Origin: Arcobacter arenosus
GTDB lineage: Bacteria; Campylobacterota; Campylobacteria; Campylobacterales; Arcobacteraceae
Assembly: GCF_005771535.1 (NCBI RefSeq)
Contig: NZ_VANU01000001.1
Location: 496,001 to 560,000, forward strand
Length of the DNA stretch: 64,000 nt
Direction: 5' to 3'
This document shows positions 54,021 to 62,671 of this stretch, one piece after another (the stretch's first letter is position 1; each line of letters starts with the position of its first letter). A model generated the notes under the pieces. That model was not told the DNA's origin and made no database searches. It saw only the letters and a list, made by a program, of their open reading frames with translations. Made by a program: the position numbers and the translations under genes.

Positions 54021-54633
54021 TAAAATCAGAAATCATTTTAATAAAAAAAATTTAAAAGACCTAAAATACCAATGTTTATTTGATAAGCCAATTGAAAATG
54101 AATATGTATGTTTTGATTGTGAAACAACAGGATTAAATCCTAAAGAGGATGATATTGTATCTATTGGTGCAGTTTTAATCAAAGACAATACTATAGTTGC
54201 TAGTAAAAAATTTGTTAGATTTATTAAACCAAAAACAAAACTTCAAAGTGAAGCTATTAAAGTTCATCACATTAGAGAAATAGACTTGGAAAATGCAGAA
54301 GATATAGACAAAGTAATAGAAGATTTCTTAGAATTTATAGGAAATAGAAAACTAGTTGGTTACTATTTAGAATTTGACATTGCAATGATTAATAAATATA
54401 TTAAACCAAAATTAGGTATCACATTACCAAATAAAGCATATGAAGTTTCAGCTATATATCATGACTATAAAATGGAGATGATTCCTCAAAGTAATATTGA
54501 CCTGAGATTTGATACGATAATAAATGACTTAAAAATTCCAATTATGGGTAAACATGATGCGTACAATGATGCGACTATGACTGCACTTATGTTCCTTAAA
54601 CTAAAAAATCAACCAAAAGTTAAAATTAAATAA
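54013..54633 (+). CDS. DnaQ-like DEDDh 3'-5' exonuclease, copy B
   Basis: A 206-residue paralogue of the protein at 46981. Catalytic segments CFDCETTGLNP, VGYYLEFDIAM and GKHDAYNDATM are intact. As with copy A it is coupled to a DUF294 gene, and the conserved pairing suggests a joint function with it. Confidence 0.87.
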   Translation: MFNKIRNHFNKKNLKDLKYQCLFDKPIENEYVCFDCETTGLNPKEDDIVSIGAVLIKDNTIVASKKFVRFIKPKTKLQSEAIKVHHIREIDLENAEDIDKVIEDFLEFIGNRKLVGYYLEFDIAMINKYIKPKLGITLPNKAYEVSAIYHDYKMEMIPQSNIDLRFDTIINDLKIPIMGKHDAYNDATMTALMFLKLKNQPKVKIK

Positions 54634-54702
54634 AAAATTCAAACTAATACTCATTTAGCATTCCTGTGATATAATGATTCCAAATTTTTTAAAAGGTAGA
54701 AA

Positions 54703-55890
54703 ATGTTAGTTTTAGTACTTAACTCGGGTAGTTCTTCCCTAAAATATCAACTAATGAATCCACAAACAGCTGAAGTAAAGGCAACTGGACTTTGTGAAAG
54801 AATTGGTATAGATGGAAAAATAGTTCATATAGCAAATGGTCATAAAACAAAAACCGATCATAATATGCCATCACATAAAGAAGCAATTTTAAATGTAATA
54901 AATATTTTAACTCATGGTGATGATAAAGTAATAAACTCAATAGATGATATTCAGGCAATTGGACATAGAGTTGTTCATGGTGGAGAGTTTTTTGACAAAT
55001 CTGTAATTGTAGATGAAGATGTTATTGCAAAACTTGAATCAATTATTCCATTAGCACCATTACATAATCCTGCAAATATTATGGGTATGAAAATAACAAG
55101 AGAATTAATGCCAACAAAACCTAATGTTGCTGTTTTTGATACTGCATTTCACCAAACAATGCCAGCATCTTCTTTTATGTATGCAATACCATATGAAGAT
55201 TATAAAGATTTTGGAATAAGAAAATATGGTTTTCATGGTACATCACATTATTATGTTTCAAATGAAGCACAAAAACTATTAAATAAAGAAGAATCTAAAA
55301 TCATAGTTTGTCATTTAGGAAACGGTTCATCTGTTTGTGCCCTTAAAGATGGTAAATCAGTTGAAACATCTATGGGACTTACTCCCCTTGAAGGTTTAAT
55401 AATGGGTACAAGATCAGGTGATTTAGACCCTACCGTTGTAACTTTCTTAATGGAAAAGAAAGGGATGACTGGAGATGAAGTTAATAACTATCTAAATAAA
55501 AAATCAGGACTTCTTGGAGTATCTGGAATTAGTTCAGATTTAAGAGAAGTTATTGAAGAAGCTGAAGAAGGTAATGAAAGAGCTATTATTACAATTGAAA
55601 TGATGACAAATAGAATTAAAAAATATATTGCATCATATTCAGCAATTCTAGGTGGTGTTGATGCAATTTGTTTTACAGCAGGTATTGGAGAAAATGCAAA
55701 CTTAGTTAGAGAAAAAGTTTGCGAAAATCTTGAATTTATGGGAATAAAACTTGATGATGAAAAAAATGCAATTAGATCAGGGGAAGCTAGAGAGATAAAC
55801 AGTGATGACTCAAAAGTTAAAATTTATGTAATCCCAACTAATGAAGAATATGTAATTGCACATGATACTTATGAGTTAGTAAAAGGTTAA
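54703..55890 (+). CDS. ackA: Acetate kinase, copy 1
   Basis: A 395-residue enzyme that interconverts acetate+ATP and acetyl phosphate+ADP. ASKHA-type motifs: LNSGSSSLKYQLM, VFDTAFHQTMP, KYGFHGTSH, CHLGNGSSVCA, and FTAGIGENANLVRE. A TATAAT -10 (GATATAATG near 54670) and AAAGGT SD precede it. It stands 194 bp before pta, which is followed by a second ackA, so the window carries two acetate kinase paralogues flanking one phosphotransacetylase. Confidence 0.95.
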   Translation: MLVLVLNSGSSSLKYQLMNPQTAEVKATGLCERIGIDGKIVHIANGHKTKTDHNMPSHKEAILNVINILTHGDDKVINSIDDIQAIGHRVVHGGEFFDKSVIVDEDVIAKLESIIPLAPLHNPANIMGMKITRELMPTKPNVAVFDTAFHQTMPASSFMYAIPYEDYKDFGIRKYGFHGTSHYYVSNEAQKLLNKEESKIIVCHLGNGSSVCALKDGKSVETSMGLTPLEGLIMGTRSGDLDPTVVTFLMEKKGMTGDEVNNYLNKKSGLLGVSGISSDLREVIEEAEEGNERAIITIEMMTNRIKKYIASYSAILGGVDAICFTAGIGENANLVREKVCENLEFMGIKLDDEKNAIRSGEAREINSDDSKVKIYVIPTNEEYVIAHDTYELVKG

Positions 55891-55959
55891 GCCTTTTACT
55901 AAACTCAATTCTAATCTAACTAACAAAACTATCCAAAACTTATACCAGTCACACAAATA

Positions 55960-55976
55960 TGTACAATATTGATACA
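55960..55976. promoter_or_regulatory. Degenerate TGTACAA palindrome upstream of pta
   Basis: TGTACAA-TAT-TGATACA has the same spacing as the exact palindromes near mqo and actP, with two mismatches in the right arm. It lies 35 bp upstream of the phased repeat array. Confidence 0.4.
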
Positions 55977-56010
55977 CACTAGGCTTTTTTGAACAATTTT
56001 TTTTACAAAA

Positions 56011-56054
56011 TGCTACACTAATGCTATGTTTTTGCTATGTTTGAATAATATAAT
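56011..56054 (+). promoter_or_regulatory. pta promoter: three TGCTAY repeats with 11-bp period and TATAAT
   Basis: TGCTAC (56011), TGCTAT (56022) and TGCTAT (56033) are exactly 11 bp apart. The last ends 10 bp before a perfect TATAAT (56049-56054). There is no -35 box; the repeats occupy its place, the arrangement of PhoB/OmpR-type activated promoters. pta starts at 56085 after AAAAGGAAG. Confidence 0.7.
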
Positions 56055-56084
56055 TTTATGATTTTTACAAAAAAGGAAGCTTGA

Positions 56085-57077
56085 ATGGGTTTAATTGAGA
56101 GTATAAAAGAGAATGCAAGGAAAGAGCTTAAAACAATAGTTCTTCCAGAATCTGAGGATGAAAGAGTATTAAAAGCTGCTCAAATTGTTCTAGAGGAAAA
56201 AACTGCAAATGTTATTTTGATTGGGAATGAAGATACAATCAAAAGTGATGCTGCTTCGTGCGGTGCAAACATTGAGGGTGCTACTATTATAGACCCAAAA
56301 TCTTTTGATAAAATTGATGCTTATATTGATGAATTAGTTGAGCTTAGAAAGAAAAAAGGTCTTTCAAGGGAAGAAGCTACTGAAATCATGACTACAGAAC
56401 CAAGATTTTTTGGTTGTATGATGGTAAGACTTGGAGATGCTGATGGTTTAGTTGCTGGTTCAAATTCACCAACTGCAGATGTTTTAAGAGCTGCAATTCA
56501 AGTAATTAAAACAGCACCTGGTATTAACACAGTGTCATCTACATTTATCATGGAAACAGCCGATGGGAAATTTGGTGACAATGGTTTAATTTTATTTGCT
56601 GACTGTGCAGTAAATCCTGAGCCAAATGCTGAACAATTAGCTGATATTGCAAGTGCTACTGCAGCAACTGCAAAATCTGTTGTTGGATTAGAGCCTAAAG
56701 TTGCTATGTTATCATTTTCAACTATGGGAAGTGCAAAACATCCATTAGTAGATAAAGTACAATATGCTTGTGAAATTTTAGAAGATAGAGAAGTTGATTT
56801 TGCATATGATGGGGAGATGCAAGCTGATGCTGCTATCGTTGAAGCTATTGGAGCTAAAAAAGCACCAAATTCTTCAGTTGCGGGAAAAGCAAATGTACTA
56901 GTATTCCCTGATTTACAATCGGGAAATATTGGGTATAAATTAGTTCAAAGATTTGCTGGAGCTGCTGCTCATGGACCAATTGTACAAGGATTAAATAAAC
57001 CTGTAAATGACCTATCAAGAGGTTGTTCGGTTGAAGATATTTCAAATTTAGTTGCTATTACTGCAACACAATGTTAA
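56085..57077 (+). CDS. pta: Phosphate acetyltransferase
   Basis: A 330-residue enzyme of the short form, the catalytic PTA_PTB domain only, converting acetyl-CoA and phosphate to acetyl phosphate and CoA. Motifs: VLPESEDERVLKAAQIVLEE, GLVAGSNSPTADVLRAAIQ, STMGSAKHPLVDKV, and PDLQSGNIGYKLVQRF. It is followed by ackA copy 2 after 34 bases and preceded by a promoter with three phased repeats, suggesting activation by the local two-component system. Confidence 0.95.
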   Translation: MGLIESIKENARKELKTIVLPESEDERVLKAAQIVLEEKTANVILIGNEDTIKSDAASCGANIEGATIIDPKSFDKIDAYIDELVELRKKKGLSREEATEIMTTEPRFFGCMMVRLGDADGLVAGSNSPTADVLRAAIQVIKTAPGINTVSSTFIMETADGKFGDNGLILFADCAVNPEPNAEQLADIASATAATAKSVVGLEPKVAMLSFSTMGSAKHPLVDKVQYACEILEDREVDFAYDGEMQADAAIVEAIGAKKAPNSSVAGKANVLVFPDLQSGNIGYKLVQRFAGAAAHGPIVQGLNKPVNDLSRGCSVEDISNLVAITATQC

Positions 57078-57111
57078 TTAAAAAAACTAATTTAAAAGAG
57101 GGAAAAGACAT

Positions 57112-58311
57112 ATGTTAGTATTTATTTTAAACGCGGGAAGTTCATCATTAAAATATCAATTAATGAATCCAATTAATAAAGAAGTTTTAGCAGTAGGTAT
57201 TTGTGAAAGAATTGGTATTGATGGTATATTAAAACATGAGTTTGGTGATGATCAAAAAATTAAAATTGAAACTGATTTACCAACTCATAAAGAAGCTATT
57301 GAATTAGTTTTAAAAACTTTAACTGAGGGTGAAGGTAAAGTTATTGACTCAATTGATGATATTGAAGCAATTGGACATAGAGCAGTACACGGGGGAGAAG
57401 AGTTTGCTGGTTCTGTAATGGTTAGTGATGCTGTAATTAATAAAATGAAAGAACTAATTCCATTAGCTCCTTTACATAACCCAGCAAATATCATGGGAAT
57501 GGAAATTTGTCAAGATTTAATGCCAGGTAAACCAAATGTAGCTGTATTTGATACTGCATTTCACCAAACTATGCCTGATTATGCTTATATGTATCCACTA
57601 CCATATGAACAATACACTAAAAATGGTGTAAGAAAATATGGTTTCCATGGTACATCACACTACTTCGTATCAAACGAAGCAGCAAAAATGTTAGATAAAA
57701 AACACAATACAAGAATTATCGTATGTCACTTAGGAAATGGTTCATCTGTTTCTGCTGTATTTGATGGAAAATGTATTGATACATCTATGGGTCTTACTCC
57801 AGTTCAAGGTCTTATGATGGGAACAAGATCTGGAGATATTGGTGCTGGAGCTATTCAATATATGATGGAAACAGAAGGTTGGAATATCAAAGAGATGCTT
57901 GATGTATTAAACAAAAAATCTGGTATTGTTGGTATTTCTGGTAAATCTTCAGACTTAAGAGAAGTTCTTGAAGGTGCAGAATCTGGTGATGACAGATGTA
58001 GATTAGCAGTTGATATGATTGCTTATATCATCAAAAAATATGTTGGTTCTTTTGCAGCTGCACTTGATGGTGTTGATGCATTATGTTTTACAGGTGGAAT
58101 TGGTGAAAATGCTGCCTTAATTAGAGAAAAAGTTTGTGCTGGTTTAGATTATATGGGATTAAATATCGATCCAGTTAAAAATAATAAAAGATCTGGTGAA
58201 CCTAGAGATATCTCAACAAATGGTTCAAGAGGTAGAATTTTTGTTATTCCTACAAATGAGGAATATGTTATTGCAAACGACACATATAAAATTGTTAAGG
58301 GTCTTGAGTAG
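57112..58311 (+). CDS. ackA: Acetate kinase, copy 2
   Basis: A 399-residue acetate kinase in operon with pta (GAGGGAAAAG SD). Motifs: LNAGSSSLKYQLM, VFDTAFHQTMP, KYGFHGTSH, CHLGNGSSVSAVF and FTGGIGENAALIRE. Similar to but clearly diverged from copy 1, so the copies may differ in direction (acetate activation versus acetogenesis) or in substrate (propionate). Ends at a strong terminator. Confidence 0.95.
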   Translation: MLVFILNAGSSSLKYQLMNPINKEVLAVGICERIGIDGILKHEFGDDQKIKIETDLPTHKEAIELVLKTLTEGEGKVIDSIDDIEAIGHRAVHGGEEFAGSVMVSDAVINKMKELIPLAPLHNPANIMGMEICQDLMPGKPNVAVFDTAFHQTMPDYAYMYPLPYEQYTKNGVRKYGFHGTSHYFVSNEAAKMLDKKHNTRIIVCHLGNGSSVSAVFDGKCIDTSMGLTPVQGLMMGTRSGDIGAGAIQYMMETEGWNIKEMLDVLNKKSGIVGISGKSSDLREVLEGAESGDDRCRLAVDMIAYIIKKYVGSFAAALDGVDALCFTGGIGENAALIREKVCAGLDYMGLNIDPVKNNKRSGEPRDISTNGSRGRIFVIPTNEEYVIANDTYKIVKGLE

Positions 58312-58342
58312 AAATTACTCAATATCTAATCTAGGGGAAGAC

Positions 58343-58377
58343 AAAGGGCAAGGAGAGAAAACCTTGCCCTTTTTTTA
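58343..58377 (+). terminator. Intrinsic terminator of pta-ackA
   Basis: A perfect 11-bp stem AAAGGGCAAGG / CCTTGCCCTTT with an eight-base loop and a T run. The stop codon of the convergent minus-strand gene lies at its 3' edge. Confidence 0.93.
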
Positions 58378-58863
58378 TATAATTTTTAAAGCTGATTGTT
58401 TTAATTCTTTAGCAGTTTCATTACTAATTAATTTTTTCCAATAATCGATTCTACTTTTTAATTCTTCAGAAAAAAATACTTGCATACTTAAAGTAAAAAA
58501 TTGGTCATTGATGATTTTTTCATAAAACACATCATAAATATTCTCTTTTTTATTTAACTCATCATACTTTAATGTAAAATCTTTTAAAGCATGAATCATT
58601 GCATTTATTTTCATATTATCTTCAAAAATAGAATCAAAATCGTCTTCTTTTTTAAATGTATTGATAACTTCAATCATAGTATTCAATACATTTTCTGGAT
58701 CAATATCTAAATTTAAATCCACAATTTTTTCTTTTTCAAAACCACTTTTTTCTATTATTTCACCAAGAGTAATTTGATAATACAATTGATATGCGGCCAT
58801 TATATTAATTAAGTTTTCACGTTTAAACTTATTTGCAATTATGTCTTGTTTTCTCATATACAA
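58375..58863 (-). CDS. Hypothetical helical protein
   Basis: A protein of 160-162 residues without recognisable family. It looks all-helical and charged, with no membrane segment or signal. The start is uncertain: TTG at 58863 has AAGG four to five bases upstream, while the ATG at 58857 is ten away. It follows sppA by 13 bases and probably ends the aroQ-hydrolase-sppA operon. The N-terminal helices (YQLYYQITLGEIIEKSG) could recall a TetR-like DNA-binding start, but the match is too weak to call. Confidence 0.6.
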   Translation of the reverse strand: MYMRKQDIIANKFKRENLINIMAAYQLYYQITLGEIIEKSGFEKEKIVDLNLDIDPENVLNTMIEVINTFKKEDDFDSIFEDNMKINAMIHALKDFTLKYDELNKKENIYDVFYEKIINDQFFTLSMQVFFSEELKSRIDYWKKLISNETAKELKQSALKII

Positions 58864-58876
58864 TTAGCCTTTTTTA

Positions 58877-59767
58877 TTAATAAGCTTTTAATCCACTTGT
58901 AAATAAAACACTGAAGTTTGTTACTGCTTCTTGCATTATTTTGTCAAGGAATTTGTCAAACTTATCCTCTTTTTTCCAAATTGGATTTTTAACTTTTGAA
59001 AGTTTTATTATCTCATCTTGTGCAAAACTAAGTGTTGATACCTCATCAACCAATCCAAAATCTTTTGCTTGTCCTGAAGTAAAAATATGAGCATCTGCAA
59101 ATTGAGTATGATTCTCTTTTTTCAATTTTCTTGCATTTGCTACATCAGTTATAAACATATCATATGTATCATTAATAACTTTTTCTAACTCTTCTCTTTC
59201 AAAATCTGCCCAAGCTCTAGTTGGAGTTCCTACTTCTTTATATTTTCCAACTTTAACAGTTTGTGTTTTAACACCAATTGTTTCCATAAGCTCTTCTACA
59301 TTTGTTCCTTGAAAAATCACTCCAATAGATCCAATCATAGCTCCAGGATTTGCAATAATTTTATTTGCCCAAATTGATGCATAATATGAACCACTTGCCA
59401 TAACACCACTTGCGTATGCTACAACAGGTTTTAATTGTCTTAATTCTTTAATAGCATAAGCTAATTCAACTGAAGGAGCAACAGCACCCCCAGGAGAGTT
59501 TACAATCAAAAGAACACCTTTTATATTATCATTCTTTTTTGCTTCATTTATTTGTTGCAAAACCTTATCAACGCTTAAAATAGGCCCTACAAGTTCTATT
59601 TTTTGTAAATTTGCCATTTCAAAACTTTCGCCATTTATCGTTGACTGATTTGAACTTGAAACAAAAAAATAAACTATAGTTAAAAATACTACTGTTTTAA
59701 AATATTTAGTAATAAAATCTAATATAGCAATAATCGGATAAAAAAGTTTTTTTATTATATCAATCAT
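58877..59767 (-). CDS. sppA: Signal peptide peptidase SppA (protease IV family)
   Basis: A 296-residue S49 serine protease, short form. One N-terminal membrane anchor (about 20-37), then the ClpP-like domain: LLIVNSPGGAVAPS, the nucleophile region VMASGSYYASIWANKIIANPGAMIGSIGVI with its serine, and a lysine base in the KVGKYKEVGTPTRAW segment. It degrades cleaved signal peptides in the membrane. It overlaps the upstream hydrolase gene by eight bases. Confidence 0.93.
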   Translation of the reverse strand: MIDIIKKLFYPIIAILDFITKYFKTVVFLTIVYFFVSSSNQSTINGESFEMANLQKIELVGPILSVDKVLQQINEAKKNDNIKGVLLIVNSPGGAVAPSVELAYAIKELRQLKPVVAYASGVMASGSYYASIWANKIIANPGAMIGSIGVIFQGTNVEELMETIGVKTQTVKVGKYKEVGTPTRAWADFEREELEKVINDTYDMFITDVANARKLKKENHTQFADAHIFTSGQAKDFGLVDEVSTLSFAQDEIIKLSKVKNPIWKKEDKFDKFLDKIMQEAVTNFSVLFTSGLKAY

Positions 59768-60989
59768 CTAAACCCCCAATAATTGTTTTTTCCACAAATT
59801 TAGTATGAAGAATTACACTCATATATAAGTCTTCTTCATCCTCAACCATATCTGGTAATTTAATACATATTATATCTGCATCTTTATCTTTTTCTAAAAC
59901 ACCTTTATTTAAACCCAATGAATCACTCCCATTTTTAGTAGCAGCTTTTATTAATATTTTTGATAACTCAATTATATTAATATTCTCATGAACCATTAAA
60001 GCGTTTCTTAACTCATCAAACATAGATAAAGAATTATTTGAACTAAGTCCATCAGTACCAATTGAAAAAGGTATCTCTTTATTTATTAACTTACTTAAAT
60101 CAAGTTTATTGTTATTTAAAAATCTATTTGATGTTGGACAATGATTTATAATTGCCCCTAACTCTTTAATTTTTTCTAAATCATTTTCACTTGCTTCTAC
60201 ACAGTGAGTAAAAGAAAGAGTATTAAGATTTTTAAATTGTTCTAAAAACTCCATAGGTTTAGTAACAGCTTTTTCTTGACCTAAAAAATTTTTAAAAAAC
60301 TCTAAAAAACCACCTTCATCTTTATGTAACCATTCAAACTCTTCAGGTGATTCTAAAAAGTGTGCACTAACACTTAGATTTTCTTCTTTTGCTATTTTCA
60401 ATGTTTCTCTAATTAGTATTGGATGAACTGAATAAGGGGAATGTATTGCAATGGCAGGAATAAAATTTTTGTTTTTATTTTTTTTAGAAGTGTTTAATCT
60501 TGCTTTAAAATCTGCAAAAAGATTATCTATCATCTCTGCTTTACTTCCAATAACTTCATTAAAAAAAACAGTATTTATAGAACTATTAAGACAAGCTTCT
60601 ATCTCTAATCCATATGAAGATATCGCTCCAATAGTTGTAGTACCTGTTTTTTTCATCTTTGCTAATTTTTTACTAATAAGATTTGTATTTGCTTTTTCAA
60701 TCAAAGTTTCTCTATTTTTTATAACAGAGTTTAGCCACAACATAAAATTTCCATATTTTAATGTTGTATTATTAGATGAAAATTCTAAATGTACATGTGA
60801 GTTAATAAGACCTGGCATTAATACAGAGTTTTCACCTAAATCTTCAATTTCAATATTTTTATATTTTTCTTGGATAATTTCTTTTGAAGCAATTTCTATA
60901 ATTGTTTTATCATAAACAATAGCACCATCTTTGATGATGGTGCTATTTGCATCGCAAGTAATAACCCAAGATGCACTTAATATTTTCAT
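59760..60989 (-). CDS. Amidohydrolase of the aminofutalosine deaminase family
   Basis: A 409-residue metal-dependent hydrolase. The metal-binding HxH is in LINSHVHLEF, with further ligands in VSAHFLES, SFTHC and IGTDGLSSN. In Campylobacterota this group is annotated as aminofutalosine-deaminase-like, which would place it in futalosine-dependent menaquinone synthesis; S-adenosylhomocysteine/guanine-type deaminases are the nearest alternatives. It lies between aroQ and sppA in one operon. Confidence 0.82.
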   Translation of the reverse strand: MKILSASWVITCDANSTIIKDGAIVYDKTIIEIASKEIIQEKYKNIEIEDLGENSVLMPGLINSHVHLEFSSNNTTLKYGNFMLWLNSVIKNRETLIEKANTNLISKKLAKMKKTGTTTIGAISSYGLEIEACLNSSINTVFFNEVIGSKAEMIDNLFADFKARLNTSKKNKNKNFIPAIAIHSPYSVHPILIRETLKIAKEENLSVSAHFLESPEEFEWLHKDEGGFLEFFKNFLGQEKAVTKPMEFLEQFKNLNTLSFTHCVEASENDLEKIKELGAIINHCPTSNRFLNNNKLDLSKLINKEIPFSIGTDGLSSNNSLSMFDELRNALMVHENINIIELSKILIKAATKNGSDSLGLNKGVLEKDKDADIICIKLPDMVEDEEDLYMSVILHTKFVEKTIIGGLDD

Positions 60990-61010
60990 ATTTATATGTT
61001 GAATAAAGAT

Positions 61011-61499
61011 TTAAGCTTGAGCTTGTGCTTCAGCTTGTGCTTTTTGTTGAGCTTCAACAGCTTTAACTTCTGAAATAATTTGAGTTAAGGCAATAAGACC
61101 CATATGGTAACTAAATGGACCAAACCCTGTAATTACACCAGTACTAGCTCCTGCAGTAATTGATTTTTGTCTATACTCTTCTCTTTTGTAAATATTTGAA
61201 ATATGAACTTCAACAGTTGGAAGGTTTACTGCACTTAAAGCATCTTTAATAGCAATTGATGTGTGAGAAAATGCTGCTGGATTAATTAAAATTCCATCAA
61301 CTGTACCTAAAGATTCTTGGATTCTATCAACAATTTCACCCTCTAAATTAGATTGAAAGAACTCTAATTCTACACCATTTTGTTGTGCACTTGCTTTCAT
61401 TTGTTCATGGATTTGTTCTAAAGTCATTGGACCATAAATATGTTGTTCTCTTACACCTAACATATTTAAATTTGGACCTTGGATAACTGCAATTTTCAT
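61011..61499 (-). CDS. aroQ: 3-dehydroquinate dehydratase, type II
   Basis: A 162-residue shikimate-pathway enzyme. The flexible active-site loop [16 protein letters not shown] contains R17 and Y22; [27 protein letters not shown] and [11 protein letters not shown] complete the site. The last 15 or so residues form an Ala/Gln/Glu repeat tail ([13 protein letters not shown]) beyond the usual end of the enzyme. It is the first gene of the operon running to sppA. Confidence 0.95.
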   Translation of the reverse strand: MKIAVIQGPNLNMLGVREQHIYGPMTLEQIHEQMKASAQQNGVELEFFQSNLEGEIVDRIQESLGTVDGILINPAAFSHTSIAIKDALSAVNLPTVEVHISNIYKREEYRQKSITAGASTGVITGFGPFSYHMGLIALTQIISEVKAVEAQQKAQAEAQAQA

Positions 61500-61582
61500 T
61501 TTATATTTTCCTTTTATAAATTTTAGGTAAGATTATATTGAAATTTTAGTTAAAGTAACTAAAGAACGATAAAAGGATTAAT

Positions 61583-62608
61583 ATGAAAAACTATATATTA
61601 CTAAATGAAAATGCTGTTTTTTATGAATGTGGTTTTTCTTGTGACAATGTTGTATTTTTAAATTTAAATAATGAAAAATATTTTATAACAGATGCAAGAT
61701 ATACAGTTGAAGCAAAAGAGTTTACTAAAAACTGTGAAGTGATTGAGAGTTCAAATTTAATTGAAGATACAAAATTACTATTGAAGAAAAATAAAATTAA
61801 AAAAATTGTTTTTGATCCAAACGATTTTAGACTTTCATTTTATCAAAAATTGACAAGTGAATTAAAAACTGAATTTAAAGCCCAAGAGAATTTTTCAAAG
61901 TTAAAAAGAATTATAAAAACTGATGAAGAGATAGAATACTTAAAAAAAGCCGCACAAATTGGAAGAGACGGATTTAAACAACTTGCAAAATATATTGGTA
62001 AAAATGGATTTAATGAAGAAGAAAGCTTTTTACATTTTAAAGCTATTGAGAAAATGAGTTCATTTGGAAAATATGATTTAAGCTTTGACCCAATTGTTGC
62101 GATAAATGCAAATGCAGCAAAACCCCATGCCCTACCAACTTCAAAAAGATTAAAACTCAATAACTTAATACTTGTTGATGCAGGGGTAAAATACAAAAGG
62201 TATTGTTCAGATAGAACATGTACTTCAAATGCCAATTTTGAGAAATTTTCTTTTAAAAGAGAGCAAAAATTCAAAAATAAAAAACATCAAAAAATCTATG
62301 ATTTAGTTTATAAAGCCCAATTAAATGCTATTAGTAAAGCAAGGGTTGGGATGAAAGCTTCCCAAATTGACAACCTAACTAGGAGTGTTATTGAAAAAGC
62401 AGGATTTGGAAAATATTTTGTTCATAGTACTGGTCATGGTGTAGGACTTGATATTCATGAATTTCCAAATATCAACTCTAGAAGTGATGTAATTATTGAA
62501 GATAATATGGTTTTTACCATTGAACCAGGAATCTATTTACCAAAAGAGTTTGGTGTTAGAATAGAAGATACTGTTGTTATGAAAAATGGTAAAGCATTAA
62601 TACTGTAA
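61583..62608 (+). CDS. M24-family aminopeptidase (Xaa-Pro peptidase type)
   Basis: A 341-residue pita-bread-fold metallopeptidase. A creatinase-like N-terminal domain (about 1-115) is followed by the catalytic domain with metal ligands in LILVDAGVKYKRYCSDRTCT, HSTGHGVGLDIHE, and FTIEPGIY plus VRIEDTVV. Probably cleaves N-terminal X-Pro from peptides. AAAGG SD; 63 bases before folK. Confidence 0.92.
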   Translation: MKNYILLNENAVFYECGFSCDNVVFLNLNNEKYFITDARYTVEAKEFTKNCEVIESSNLIEDTKLLLKKNKIKKIVFDPNDFRLSFYQKLTSELKTEFKAQENFSKLKRIIKTDEEIEYLKKAAQIGRDGFKQLAKYIGKNGFNEEESFLHFKAIEKMSSFGKYDLSFDPIVAINANAAKPHALPTSKRLKLNNLILVDAGVKYKRYCSDRTCTSNANFEKFSFKREQKFKNKKHQKIYDLVYKAQLNAISKARVGMKASQIDNLTRSVIEKAGFGKYFVHSTGHGVGLDIHEFPNINSRSDVIIEDNMVFTIEPGIYLPKEFGVRIEDTVVMKNGKALIL

Positions 62609-62671
62609 ATTTCAAAATTTACAATATTTATACTTGACTTATTTAATAAGTTTACTTTTCTAAGGAGAAAT

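Noticed and set aside
42754-56038. The 11-bp spaced TGC...TGC elements as sigma-54 promoters
   Set aside because: Sigma-54 -24/-12 elements also place GC dinucleotides 11 bp apart, but the obligatory GG at -24 is missing in all copies, the repeats come in threes and fours, and the pta array has a perfect sigma-70 TATAAT 10 bp downstream.
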